From: Rhizobium ruizarguesonis
Lineage (GTDB): Bacteria; Pseudomonadota; Alphaproteobacteria; Rhizobiales; Rhizobiaceae
DNA: 64,000 nt
Reading direction: 5' to 3'
Assembly (NCBI RefSeq): GCF_012349115.1
Contig: NZ_PQIG01000065.1
Location: 58,402 to 122,401 of the forward strand
The notes beneath the pieces are model-generated. The model was not told the DNA's origin. It saw only the letters and a program-made list of their open reading frames with translations, and did not search any database. Shown one piece after another: positions 1-7,795 of the stretch; within the stretch, counting starts at the first letter, position 1; each line of letters opens with the position of its first letter. A program made the translations under genes and the position numbers.

Positions 1-1
1 C

Positions 2-877
2 TACTCTGATGAAGACATGGCGCGGACGCTGGAAGAGAGCGGCAACTATCGCATCTTGAGAAAACTGGCGGCCCGGCCGATTGCATCAGTCAGACGGCCG
101 GAGTTTTCGCGGCTCGGCGTCATTCTCGATACGGAGACCACCGGTCTCAACCACCGCAGCGACGAGATCATCGAAATCGGCGCCGTCGCCTTTACCTTCA
201 ACGATGACGGCGCGATCGGCGATATCGTCGGCATTTATGGCGGCCTGCAACAGCCGTCCCGGCCGATCCCGCCCGAGATCAGCCGGCTGACGGGTATCAA
301 CGATGCGATGGTCGAAGGACAGCTCATCGATATCCAATCGCTGAGAACTCTGATCGAGCCGGCCGATCTGATCATTGCCCATAATGCTGGGTTCGACCGG
401 CCGTTCTGCGAGGCTTTCTCAAAGATTTTCACCGGCAAGGCCTGGGCATGCTCGGTTTCGGAGATCGACTGGAGCGCCCGCGGCTTCGAGGGTACGAAGC
501 TCGGCTATCTCGTCGGCCAGGCTGGGTATTTCCACGAAGGCCATCGCGCCGTGGACGACTGCCACGCACTGCTGGAAATCCTCGATCGAGAGCAGCGCGA
601 CGGTGAAAGCCCGTTCACCGAGCTTTACCGCGCCAGCCAGCGCTCACGCATCCGTATCTTTGCCGAACACAGTCCGTTCGAGATGAAGGATCATCTGAAG
701 GCGAGGGGTTATCGCTGGTCGGACGGAAGCGACGGCCGCCTGAAGTCCTGGTGGATCGAAGTCGGCGAAGAGGATCTCGACGACGAGCTTTCCTATCTGC
801 GCTCGGATATTTACCGCTGGGCCGAGGCGGAGCCGCCGATCGTGCGGCTGACGGCCTTCGATCGTTTCAAAGCATAA
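2..877 (+). CDS. 3'-5' exonuclease, DEDDh (DnaQ-like), 5' end cut by window
   Basis: Predicted DnaQ-fold 3'-5' exonuclease. The DEDDh metal-binding motifs are visible: DTETTG about 37 residues after the first in-window ATG (position 17), an HNAGFDRPF segment in the middle, and HRAVDDC near the end of the nuclease domain. A C-terminal tail with RGYRWSDGSDG follows, which I associate with a rhizobial subgroup of stand-alone exonucleases. The frame is open upstream of the ATG to the window edge (Tyr-Ser-Asp-Glu-Asp before Met), and family members usually have a longer N-terminus, so the true start probably lies outside. Likely acts on DNA in repair or processing; the exact substrate is unknown. 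Confidence 0.85.
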   Translation, partial: YSDEDMARTLEESGNYRILRKLAARPIASVRRPEFSRLGVILDTETTGLNHRSDEIIEIGAVAFTFNDDGAIGDIVGIYGGLQQPSRPIPPEISRLTGINDAMVEGQLIDIQSLRTLIEPADLIIAHNAGFDRPFCEAFSKIFTGKAWACSVSEIDWSARGFEGTKLGYLVGQAGYFHEGHRAVDDCHALLEILDREQRDGESPFTELYRASQRSRIRIFAEHSPFEMKDHLKARGYRWSDGSDGRLKSWWIEVGEEDLDDELSYLRSDIYRWAEAEPPIVRLTAFDRFKA

Positions 878-1044
878 TCGGGAAATCGCCACCAGATTTG
901 ATGATCCATGCAATTGCCGCATAGGTGCAGTGATGCATTGGCGCTGCAATAGTCAGGGGTCTCATACTATATAGAGCTCATCGAAGCGAACGAAGCGCCA
1001 AGGACTGGCAGCTAAGCTTCGAAAGCCCACGAAAGGGGATCATC

Positions 1045-1191
1045 ATGAACGTAGCACGCTCTTTTAATAACTGGCGCAAGTATCGTCAGACGGTCGCTGA
1101 ACTGGGTCGTATGTCCGCACGCGAACTGGACGACCTCGGCATCGGCCGCAGCGAAATCCGCAACGTCGCCCGCGCAGCCATCGCCCGCTAA
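1045..1191 (+). CDS. DUF1127 small Arg-rich protein, 48 aa
   Basis: A 48-residue basic protein beginning MNVARSFNNWRKYRQ and carrying the DUF1127 core (ARELDDLGIGRSEI). A ribosome binding site (GAAAGGGG at 1031-1038) precedes the ATG. An AT-rich TATATAG stretch near 968-974 may be the -10 region. Small DUF1127 proteins in alphaproteobacteria are linked to RNA turnover and stress; in Rhodobacter sphaeroides the DUF1127 protein CcaF1 is encoded directly upstream of the CcsR (cuckoo) small RNAs. The same order is seen here, with anti-Shine-Dalgarno hairpins starting 185 bases downstream, which makes a shared stress function plausible but unproven. Confidence 0.9.
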   Translation: MNVARSFNNWRKYRQTVAELGRMSARELDDLGIGRSEIRNVARAAIAR

Positions 1192-1226
1192 CGGCAGCTT
1201 AGACCAAGCATCTTCGAGACTATGCC

Positions 1227-1263
1227 AGCGCCTGCTTCCTCCCAAGCGGGCGCTTTGCTTTTG
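1227..1263 (+). terminator. Rho-independent terminator after DUF1127 gene
   Basis: Stem AGCGCCTGCTT paired with AAGCGGGCGCT (11 pairs, one G-T) around the loop CCTCCC, followed by TTGCTTTT. It sits 36 bases after the DUF1127 stop. The loop itself contains CCTCC, a shorter version of the motif found in the four hairpins downstream. Confidence 0.75.
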
Positions 1264-1362
1264 TGCCTGCGGCAGATGGAGCAGGCTGATCAAGCCGCCC
1301 GCTTTTCGCATAGCGCATAGCTGCCCTGCAAAGAAATGCCTATCAACTGAGCAAGAAATAAG

Positions 1363-1368
1363 TATGAT
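1363..1368 (+). promoter_or_regulatory. Candidate -10 element for the hairpin small RNA
   Basis: TATGAT, one mismatch from the sigma-70 consensus, lies 8 bases before the first anti-Shine-Dalgarno hairpin, so a transcript would begin almost exactly at the base of that hairpin. No good TTGACA-like -35 was found at 16-18 bases upstream, so the assignment is tentative; read-through from the DUF1127 promoter is an alternative. Confidence 0.45.
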
Positions 1369-1375
1369 TATTTCT

Positions 1376-1490
1376 ATCGAAGCGATGCACCTCCTCCCGC
1401 ATCCCTTCGATGTACAGGCGCCCCATCCTCCTCCCAGGGTCGTCTGTGGAATGACAGCACTCCTCCTCCCAGCTGTCGTTCGGTTTTTTT
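1376..1490 (+). ncRNA. Cuckoo/alpha-r14-like sRNA: three CCTCCTCCC hairpins and U-tract
   Basis: Three consecutive stem-loops each present CCTCCTCCC unpaired. Hairpin 1 (1376-1411) pairs TCGAAG and GATGC with GCATC and CTTCGA, motif at 1390-1398. Hairpin 2 (1414-1447) pairs ACAGGCG with CGTCTGT plus an inner CCC/GGG, motif at 1427-1435. Hairpin 3 (1449-1481) pairs GAATGACAGC with GCTGTCGTTC, motif at 1462-1470, and is followed by seven T (1484-1490), making it a terminator. The motif is complementary to the Shine-Dalgarno core, a hallmark of the Rhodobacter cuckoo (CcsR) RNAs and of the rhizobial alpha-r14 family (NfeR1), thought to bind mRNA translation starts or act in stress. Family membership is inferred; hairpins and motifs are read directly. 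Confidence 0.85.
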
Positions 1491-1534
1491 CGAAAGCCTG
1501 CCGCACCTCCTCCCGCGGCAGGCTTTTTCGTTTT
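1491..1534 (+). ncRNA. Fourth CCTCCTCCC hairpin with its own terminator
   Basis: A perfect 12-pair stem (1493-1504 with 1515-1526, core AGCCTGCCGC/GCGGCAGGCT) encloses the motif CCTCCTCCC at 1506-1514 and is followed by TTTTTCGTTTT. It begins directly after the T-tract of the previous hairpin, so it could be the end of a read-through transcript or a separately made, processed small RNA. No separate promoter is visible. Confidence 0.75.
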
Positions 1535-1690
1535 GGCCCAAGAAAATTCCGGACCGCGCCGAAGCGACCACTTGCGATCATCGCTTGATGATGGCGTCAT
1601 CATCTCCGGAAATTCTCCTCATCTATTCCCAGATTTTCTTTCGTGCTCTTGCGGGCCTTGCGTCTCCTCAAGCGCGCACCGACAAACCTG

Positions 1691-1720
1691 TTGACACCAA
1701 ACTTGTCGTACAACTATGTA
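1691..1720 (+). promoter_or_regulatory. kduI promoter with TTGT-N3-ACAA operator in the spacer
   Basis: TTGACA at 1691-1696 and TATGTA at 1715-1720 are spaced 18 bases apart, a good sigma-70-type arrangement. The dyad TTGTCGTACAA (1703-1713) lies inside the spacer. A TTGT-N3-ACAA dyad fits the short palindromes bound by GntR-family proteins, and a GntR/FCD regulator is encoded just after kduD at 3736. Binding there would block RNA polymerase. The link to that regulator is inference. Confidence 0.55.
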
Positions 1721-1816
1721 ACCGGATGGATACCGCCGCGGCGGAACAGGCCGGACAAGATCGGCTTCCGCAATAGCGACGACCCCTGGCGACAATAAAG
1801 CGGAAGGAAAATTGAC

Positions 1817-2653
1817 ATGCAGATCGACGTGAGGCACGCCTCCCATCCCGAGGCCGTGCGCGATTTCGACACGGAGACGTTGCGGCGTCACTTTCTGGTG
1901 GAAACCGTCTTCGCGGGCGGCGAGATCCGGCTGACATATTCGCATTACGACCGGATGGTCATCGGCGGCGCGACACCGCTCGGCCCCGGTCTGACGCTGA
2001 CGGCACCGACGGCGATCGGACAGGAAACCTTCCTTGCCGAGCGTGAACTCGGCGCCCTGAACATCGGCGGCGCCGGCCGCATCATCGTCGACGGCACACG
2101 CTACGATCTTGCCAAATATGATTGCCTCTATGCCGGCAAGGGTGCCAAGGACATCAGGTTCGAGAGCGCGGATGCTGCCGATCCGGCAAAGTTCTATCTG
2201 GTCTCGACGCCGGCGCATCAAGCGCACCCGACCGTGTTGCTCACCCGTGAAAAGGCCCGTCACCTGACGCCGGGCGAAGCCGCAACGGCCAACAAGCGGT
2301 CGATCTACCAGTTCATCCATCCGGAAGTCTGCCAGTCCTGCCAACTCACCCTGGGCTTCACCATGATCGAGCCGGGCAGCGTCTGGAACACAATGCCGGC
2401 CCATACGCATGACCGCCGCATGGAAGCCTATCTCTATTTCGATCTGGAAGCGGAGCAGCGTGTGTTCCACTTCATGGGCGAGCCGCAGCAGACCCGGCAT
2501 ATGCTTGTCGCCAACGAACAGGCGGTCATCTCGCCGCCCTGGTCGATCCATTCGGGCGCCGGCACCAAGAACTACAGCTTCATCTGGGCGATGGCCGGCG
2601 ACAATAAGAGCTTCACCGACATGGACCATATCGCCATTGCGGATCTGAGGTGA
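1817..2653 (+). CDS. kduI: 5-dehydro-4-deoxy-D-glucuronate isomerase KduI
   Basis: 278 residues, the normal length. KduI converts 5-dehydro-4-deoxy-D-glucuronate (from unsaturated uronic acids released by polysaccharide lyases) to 3-deoxy-D-glycero-2,5-hexodiulosonate in the cytoplasm. The cupin zinc ligands known from E. coli KduI are present at the same numbers: His196 and His198 in HTHDRRME, Glu203, and His245 in SIHSGAG. A GGAAGGAAA ribosome binding site precedes the ATG. The stop overlaps the start of kduD, so the two are translationally coupled. Likely repressed through the dyad at 1703-1713. Confidence 0.93.
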   Translation: MQIDVRHASHPEAVRDFDTETLRRHFLVETVFAGGEIRLTYSHYDRMVIGGATPLGPGLTLTAPTAIGQETFLAERELGALNIGGAGRIIVDGTRYDLAKYDCLYAGKGAKDIRFESADAADPAKFYLVSTPAHQAHPTVLLTREKARHLTPGEAATANKRSIYQFIHPEVCQSCQLTLGFTMIEPGSVWNTMPAHTHDRRMEAYLYFDLEAEQRVFHFMGEPQQTRHMLVANEQAVISPPWSIHSGAGTKNYSFIWAMAGDNKSFTDMDHIAIADLR

Positions 2654-3414
2654 GCGTCGTGGCAAATCCCTTCGACCTTTCTGGCCGGGTCGCCGTCGTC
2701 ACCGGCGCCAATACCGGTCTCGGCCAGGCCATCGCGGCAGCGTTGGCGCAGGCCGGTGCGTCGATCGTCGCCGTCGGACGCTCCTCGATGGACGAAACCG
2801 AAGCGCTGGTGAAGGAAGCGGGAAGCCGCTTCCATGTCGTCAAGGCCGATCTTGCCAGCATCGAGCCGGTCAAGGGGATCGTCGCTGAGACCATCCAGAC
2901 CTTCGGCGGCCTCGATATCCTCGTCAACAATGCCGGCATCATCCGCCGCGCCGATGCGCTCGACTTCACCGAGGAAGACTGGGACGCGGTGATCGACGTC
3001 AACCTGAAGACCGCCTTCTTCCTGTCGCAGGCAGCCGGCCGCCATATGGTCGACAAGGGCAGGGGCAAGATCATCAACATCGCCTCGCTGCTCTCCTTCC
3101 AGGGCGGCATCCGGATCCCGTCTTATACTGCCTCGAAAAGTGGCCTCGCTGGACTGACCAAGCTGCTTGCCTGCGAATGGGCCGACAAAGGCGTCAACGT
3201 CAACGCCATCGCCCCCGGTTACTTCGTCACCAACAATACGACGGCGCTGCGCGAGGATGCCGACCGCAGTGCCGCCATCCTTGCCCGCATCCCGGCCGGG
3301 CGCTGGGGAACGCCGTCCGAACTCGGCGGTGCGGCCGTATTCCTGGCATCGTCGGCATCCGACTACGTGCATGGAACGGTGCTGCCTGTCGATGGCGGTT
3401 GGCTGGCGCGCTGA
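2650..3414 (+). CDS. kduD: 2-dehydro-3-deoxy-D-gluconate 5-dehydrogenase KduD
   Basis: 254-residue short-chain dehydrogenase that performs the NAD(H)-dependent step after KduI, giving 2-keto-3-deoxygluconate. Visible features: glycine-rich TGANTGLG at residues 18-25, NNAG in the middle, catalytic YxxxK at Tyr159/Lys163 (SYTASK), and the C-terminal PVDGGWLAR typical of KduD. It starts with GTG at 2650, overlapping the kduI stop. Downstream KDG kinase and aldolase are not in this window, and neither is a polysaccharide lyase, so the pathway must be completed elsewhere. Confidence 0.92.
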   Translation: MSVVANPFDLSGRVAVVTGANTGLGQAIAAALAQAGASIVAVGRSSMDETEALVKEAGSRFHVVKADLASIEPVKGIVAETIQTFGGLDILVNNAGIIRRADALDFTEEDWDAVIDVNLKTAFFLSQAAGRHMVDKGRGKIINIASLLSFQGGIRIPSYTASKSGLAGLTKLLACEWADKGVNVNAIAPGYFVTNNTTALREDADRSAAILARIPAGRWGTPSELGGAAVFLASSASDYVHGTVLPVDGGWLAR

Positions 3415-3438
3415 TCGGTCTCACCAACCGATCAGGCC

Positions 3439-3646
3439 TAGAGCGCCTTTTCAGACGCGCTAACGACGCTCTATCGTTTTGATTTTCCGCGTAACCCCCG
3501 AAAATCGATTCCGGTTTTCGGGGTTATGCGCTAGAGCATGATGCCGAAAAGTGCGAGCAGTTTTCGGACGACATCACGCTCTAACTCTATAATTTAGAAC
3601 AGGATTCAGATTTTAGGCCGACCCGGCCTAAAATCATCCTGTTCTA
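3439..3646. repeat. RIME-like mosaic of four palindromes
   Basis: Four imperfect inverted repeats in a row between kduD and the GntR gene: 3439-3473 (TAGAGCG/CGCTCTA ends), 3488-3531 (GCGTAACCCC/GGGGTTATGCGC), 3533-3582 (AGAGCATGATG/CATCACGCTCT with inner CGAAAA/TTTTCG) and 3595-3646 (TAGAACAGGAT/ATCCTGTTCTA with inner TTTTAGGCCG/CGGCCTAAAA). I recognise these units as belonging to the intergenic mosaic elements common in Rhizobium. They may also end kdu transcription. Confidence 0.75.
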
Positions 3647-3735
3647 GGGCTGCTGCCCACCGCATCGGCGTGGAGGGAATGCGAACAGGAAACGGGGTCG
3701 GCGCAGCCGCCTCAACACCAGGATTTCGAAACAGG

Positions 3736-4476
3736 ATGGCAGATAGGGACAACGCAGTCGTCAATACCATTCAGCAGGCGCCGAACCTGCGCAGCTACCT
3801 TGCCGATATGTTGACGGCGCAAATCGAGTCCGGCGACCTGAAGCCCGGCCAGCGCCTGCCGACCGAGCAGGCGATCATGACGGCGACCGGCGTCAGCCGA
3901 ACGATCGTTCGCGAAGCGCTCGCCGCGCTGCGCGCGAAGGGGTTGATCACCACGCGGCAAGGCCTTGGGGCTTTCGTCTCGAACGATCCGACGCCCAGAT
4001 CCTTCTCGATCATTCCGAACGACCTGCAGTCGATCGACGAGGTTCTGCGCGTGCTGGAGCTGCGCATGGGGATCGAATACGAAGCCGCCGGTCTTGCCGC
4101 GCTGCGGCGCACGCAGGAGGACATCGACCGCATGCAGGACCGTCTCGATGCCCTCGACAAGGCGCTCGAGGAGGGTGGATATGGTGCGCAAGAGGACTAC
4201 GCCTTCCACAGATCCATCCTGGTCGCAACGCAGAACTCCTATTACGGCCGCCTCTTCGACACGTTCGGCAACATTATGGTGCCGCGGCAATGGGCACGCT
4301 TGGACAAGATGACATCAGTCGAGCGCAAGCGCCATGCGGCGCGCATGCGCAGGGAACACCATGCCATATTCGCGGCGATCCGCGACCGCGACGAACCTGC
4401 CGCGCGCCGCGCCATCCGAAGCCACCTGTCGAAAAGTGCCGCACGCTTCGAGGAGCTGCGCGACGCTACCGCATAA
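3736..4476 (+). CDS. GntR family regulator with FCD domain
   Basis: 246 residues from the chosen ATG. The N-terminal winged helix (about residues 15-85) shows the GntR signature LKPGQRLPTEQAIM, TGVSRTIVREAL and GLITTRQGLGAFV. The C-terminal half has the FCD all-helical effector domain, with RxGIEYEAAGLAA and a final HHAIFAAIRDRD helix containing the usual His. It lies downstream of kduI-kduD and is convergent with the GH94 gene, so it probably controls uronate or oligosaccharide use. GTG at 3670 and ATG at 3679 would give longer N-termini; 3736 matches the family length better, but its ribosome site (ACAGG) is weak. Confidence 0.82.
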   Translation: MADRDNAVVNTIQQAPNLRSYLADMLTAQIESGDLKPGQRLPTEQAIMTATGVSRTIVREALAALRAKGLITTRQGLGAFVSNDPTPRSFSIIPNDLQSIDEVLRVLELRMGIEYEAAGLAALRRTQEDIDRMQDRLDALDKALEEGGYGAQEDYAFHRSILVATQNSYYGRLFDTFGNIMVPRQWARLDKMTSVERKRHAARMRREHHAIFAAIRDRDEPAARRAIRSHLSKSAARFEELRDATA

Positions 4477-4507
4477 TGCCGCGGTGCGCGGAGCGCGCGC
4501 GCACGCG

Positions 4508-7500
4508 TCACACCTCAGGCTTCGGCTTCATCAGCCGCCGCCAGGCGGCATGGTCGGTGTGCAGATCGGCAGAGGCGTGGATCGCGGGAAGAAGCGGTTT
4601 GCGTTTGCGCCGGCCGAAGCGCCGTTTGAAGCCGAGGATATTTTCGACGAAGCTTCTGGTGTAGAGCCCGGGGCCGCTTGAATAGATGCGCCATCCACCG
4701 TCGACGGCGGTCTCTCCCGCCTTGACGCGCTCCCATTCGGCCGTTGCCTGATAACGGTCATGAAACGCTGCATCGCTGCTGCTGAAATAGGTATTGCGCT
4801 GGCGCAGCGATGCATGCGGCAGCGCTGATGTGACTGAAATCGGATTGACGACGGCGATCGCCTTCCAGAGCTCTTCCGCCTCGGCCTCCAGCGCCAGCGT
4901 TTCGCAGTAGCGCAGATGCGCATGCACATACATCAGCCCGATCTCGCGACCGAAGAAGGAGGAGGATTCGGCGCGGCGAAACAGCGTCTCGGGGCCGCCG
5001 GCATAGGTCGCGGGCTTCTCCATCAGCCGCACGCCGTCGGGAAACAGCAGATGATCTTCGATCAGCTTCATATGATCGCCTCTCTGAGCCGGCGTGAACA
5101 GCCCGCCAAGCATCGCCTGCGTCATCGAGATCAACGAAAAATGCAGGCCGGTGCGCTGGTCGCTCGGGTGCAGCAGCAATTCGACGCCGTCATGGCTGGG
5201 ATCGAAGATACCGTAGCCGGCAACGACGCCGTCACGCACGAGATGGCGGTTGAAATCCCGGCGCATCGCCGTTGCGATCTTCCTTAAGCCCTTGGCCTTG
5301 TTGCCATGACCGAGGCGGCGCAGGATCGCGGAATAACGGACGATCTGCTCGTAGAGCAGGGCAACGGTCCAACTGCTGACCATCCAGTCGCGCAGATGCG
5401 GATCGGCCGGCTGCAGGGAATCGTTCCAGTCTCCCTCGCCATAGCGGATCAGATGCGTTCCCGGGATGAAAGCTTCGCGAACGGTATCGAGCAGCTTCTC
5501 GACATGGATCGCAATGGTGTCGGGCTCCGGCGCCCTGGCCATCGTCTTTTCATCGCGCCAGGAGACTTTCTCGTCGAGAATGGCGAGATCGCCGGTCGCT
5601 TCGATATAGTCGCAGAGCGCCTTCAGCGGCCAGACGACGATGTCGCCGTGACTATCGCCCGCCCGGATATTGGCATAGGGCTCCAGCATGAACCATTGCG
5701 GCCAGTCGCCTTTGTCAAGGTATTGTTCGCTGAAGACGGTCTTCAGCACCTCCTTGGCCTCGCGGTCATGCTCATAGGCGAGCAGGAATTCGATCGGGCC
5801 CTGGCAGGCGTCGCGTGTGCCCCAGGCCGCACCCGTATATTGCTCGAGGCCGTGCGGTACGCTCAGATGCACGATCGCGTCATGCGCAAGCCAGGGCAGC
5901 AGGGTCGTCTGCGCGGCAAGGTCGGGCGAGGTGCTGCCGATCGTTATGCCGCGCACAGCGTTCCGCCAGAATTTTGATGCCGGTGCAAGCATGGCTTCAT
6001 CGGTGACGCCCGCCTCATAACGCTGCGCCAGTCGTTCGGCTTCCGCCGCATCGGTCATCGAGCCGACGACGGCAAAGGAGAGCGCCTGTGTCGGCCGGGA
6101 TCTGAGCGCGACGAAGGCGCCGTTGCGCGCAATCCCATCACTGTAGAGCAGTTCGTCGCCGCCGATCTCATCGATGGCATCGGGCGTCGAACTCACCAGC
6201 CAATAGCCGGCATCGGGATAACGCTCGCCCCAGAGCCAGGCCGGGTCCGGCCGGAAAAGCATGCGTTTTCCTGGCGTGTCGAATTCGATCTGCCCACCCG
6301 CGTCATATTCGCGCTCGCCGAGGACGATGTGACCGAACACCAGGAAGCGGCAGGGCTTGCCCTCGACGGAGATGGTCCACTGCATCGCCGCATCCTCGCC
6401 GGAGGCGACCGCCGACACGATGATCGTGCATTCGGGGAGGCGATAGATCCAGCGGCAATCGCTGAGCCCCATTTCGAAAGCCGACGGCACCGCCAGAAGC
6501 TGCCAGCCGGCGCCGACATCCGCCATGATGCGCAGCCCGCTTGCGCGCGTCAGATTGTAGGGGTCACGGGAGACGGAAAAGAGCTTGTGAAAGGAGGTGT
6601 TGCCGATCGTCAGCTGGGCCGCGAAAATGCCCTGCATCCAGCAGGTCGCGGCAAGCGTCGCATCATCGAGCAGCATATTCTCACCGCTGCGGACGATCGC
6701 GCCGTGACGGCGCGCTACCAGGAGTTCCTTTTCGCGCAACACGACATGGCGGTTCAAGGCGCCGTCCGGCACGAAAAACGAAAGCAGCTTTCCCTCAGCG
6801 CGCTCTTCCAGGCTCCGCTCCGGATAAAGCTGGCCGATCGCCTTCTTATCAAGCGCCTCGGCCTTCAGCAGAGGGGCATCCTGCAGCAGGCTGCGGACCG
6901 GCGCCGCCTCTGCTATATCGGCTGCCACACCTTTTATCGTTACCAGCCCGTCGAGCCACGAAAGATCGGCATCGCTCGACGCCTCGGGATGATCGGCGGC
7001 GAAGACGGCAAAGAAGGTCGCGGTCGCGCCGCTTGCCGGCACGGAGAGCGGTCTCGACTGGATGGCGGGACATGCCGTCTCCTGCTGCCGCCGTTTGCTC
7101 GGCAGGCTGGTGCCGAAAGGCCCGACCAGCAGATCGCCGAGGCGGTCGCTCGCCTGCACCAGCTGGATCGCATCCGTGGCATAGGCAGCCGCCCCATCGA
7201 GACAGCCCTGGACGAGCCAGGGAATGCGGGCACCTGCCTGCTTGAGATTTTGCCGGTTCATCACGACGGGACCGAATGTCTGGTGATCGGCGATGTGATG
7301 ATCGACATATTGCGACGCATAGGCTTCGCTGTTCATCAGGAAACCGCGATCGCCGAGACCGACGTCCTGGATCAGCACCAGATCGACCGGCAGCGTTCCA
7401 TCCTTCAGATGCCGGATGGAGACACGCCAGAACCAGGCCGTTTCGGCGGGATGAAGCTCGAGGCGGACATTGTAGCCGATATCGCCTCTCTTGCCGCTCC

Positions 7501-7795
7501 AGGAGAAGCTCGTCGCATCGTGCCCGAAACTGCCATTGGCGCGCGGCCCGACAATCTCGACGACGTCAGGTTTCGCGCCACCAACGCGCAGATAGAGGCG
7601 ACCGATGCCGCCGACGAGCGGCGAGCCCTGTATCTGGTTGATCTGCACCGATCCCAGAGCGTCGGCATATTCGATGGCAAACAGCGTGCCGTTCGGCAGG
7701 GCCGATATCGACAGGCCGGAACCGTTGCTGATCGTGCAGAGACCAAGCTCTTCGCGGCGAGGCATTGGGAAACTGCGATTAAGGTCCGAGGGCAT
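4508..7795 (-). CDS. GH94-type glycoside phosphorylase / GH36-like protein, 1095 aa
   Basis: Large cytoplasmic protein without a signal peptide. The second half contains the (alpha/alpha)6 catalytic domain of cellobiose-phosphorylase-like enzymes: WGTRDACQG near residue 660 and GEGDWNDS near residues 786-793, where the first Asp (about 789) aligns with the general acid of GH94 enzymes. The N-terminal half is made of beta-sandwich repeats. GH94 enzymes cleave beta-glycosidic bonds of disaccharides or short oligosaccharides with phosphate. At 1095 residues it is longer than cellobiose phosphorylase (about 800) and far shorter than cyclic glucan synthase NdvB. The disaccharide specificity cannot be read. 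Alternative start: Met11. Confidence 0.75.
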   Translation of the reverse strand: MPSDLNRSFPMPRREELGLCTISNGSGLSISALPNGTLFAIEYADALGSVQINQIQGSPLVGGIGRLYLRVGGAKPDVVEIVGPRANGSFGHDATSFSWSGKRGDIGYNVRLELHPAETAWFWRVSIRHLKDGTLPVDLVLIQDVGLGDRGFLMNSEAYASQYVDHHIADHQTFGPVVMNRQNLKQAGARIPWLVQGCLDGAAAYATDAIQLVQASDRLGDLLVGPFGTSLPSKRRQQETACPAIQSRPLSVPASGATATFFAVFAADHPEASSDADLSWLDGLVTIKGVAADIAEAAPVRSLLQDAPLLKAEALDKKAIGQLYPERSLEERAEGKLLSFFVPDGALNRHVVLREKELLVARRHGAIVRSGENMLLDDATLAATCWMQGIFAAQLTIGNTSFHKLFSVSRDPYNLTRASGLRIMADVGAGWQLLAVPSAFEMGLSDCRWIYRLPECTIIVSAVASGEDAAMQWTISVEGKPCRFLVFGHIVLGEREYDAGGQIEFDTPGKRMLFRPDPAWLWGERYPDAGYWLVSSTPDAIDEIGGDELLYSDGIARNGAFVALRSRPTQALSFAVVGSMTDAAEAERLAQRYEAGVTDEAMLAPASKFWRNAVRGITIGSTSPDLAAQTTLLPWLAHDAIVHLSVPHGLEQYTGAAWGTRDACQGPIEFLLAYEHDREAKEVLKTVFSEQYLDKGDWPQWFMLEPYANIRAGDSHGDIVVWPLKALCDYIEATGDLAILDEKVSWRDEKTMARAPEPDTIAIHVEKLLDTVREAFIPGTHLIRYGEGDWNDSLQPADPHLRDWMVSSWTVALLYEQIVRYSAILRRLGHGNKAKGLRKIATAMRRDFNRHLVRDGVVAGYGIFDPSHDGVELLLHPSDQRTGLHFSLISMTQAMLGGLFTPAQRGDHMKLIEDHLLFPDGVRLMEKPATYAGGPETLFRRAESSSFFGREIGLMYVHAHLRYCETLALEAEAEELWKAIAVVNPISVTSALPHASLRQRNTYFSSSDAAFHDRYQATAEWERVKAGETAVDGGWRIYSSGPGLYTRSFVENILGFKRRFGRRKRKPLLPAIHASADLHTDHAAWRRLMKPKPEV

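Noticed and set aside
1012..1581. A 189-codon minus-strand open frame across the DUF1127 gene and hairpins
   Set aside because: Overlaps a well-supported gene and RNA hairpins; composition Gly/Arg/Cys-rich without any family feature; explained by GC-rich antisense bias.
1585..1776. 63-codon frame starting MMMASSSPEILL before kduI
   Set aside because: No ribosome site, runs through the kdu promoter, no recognisable domain.
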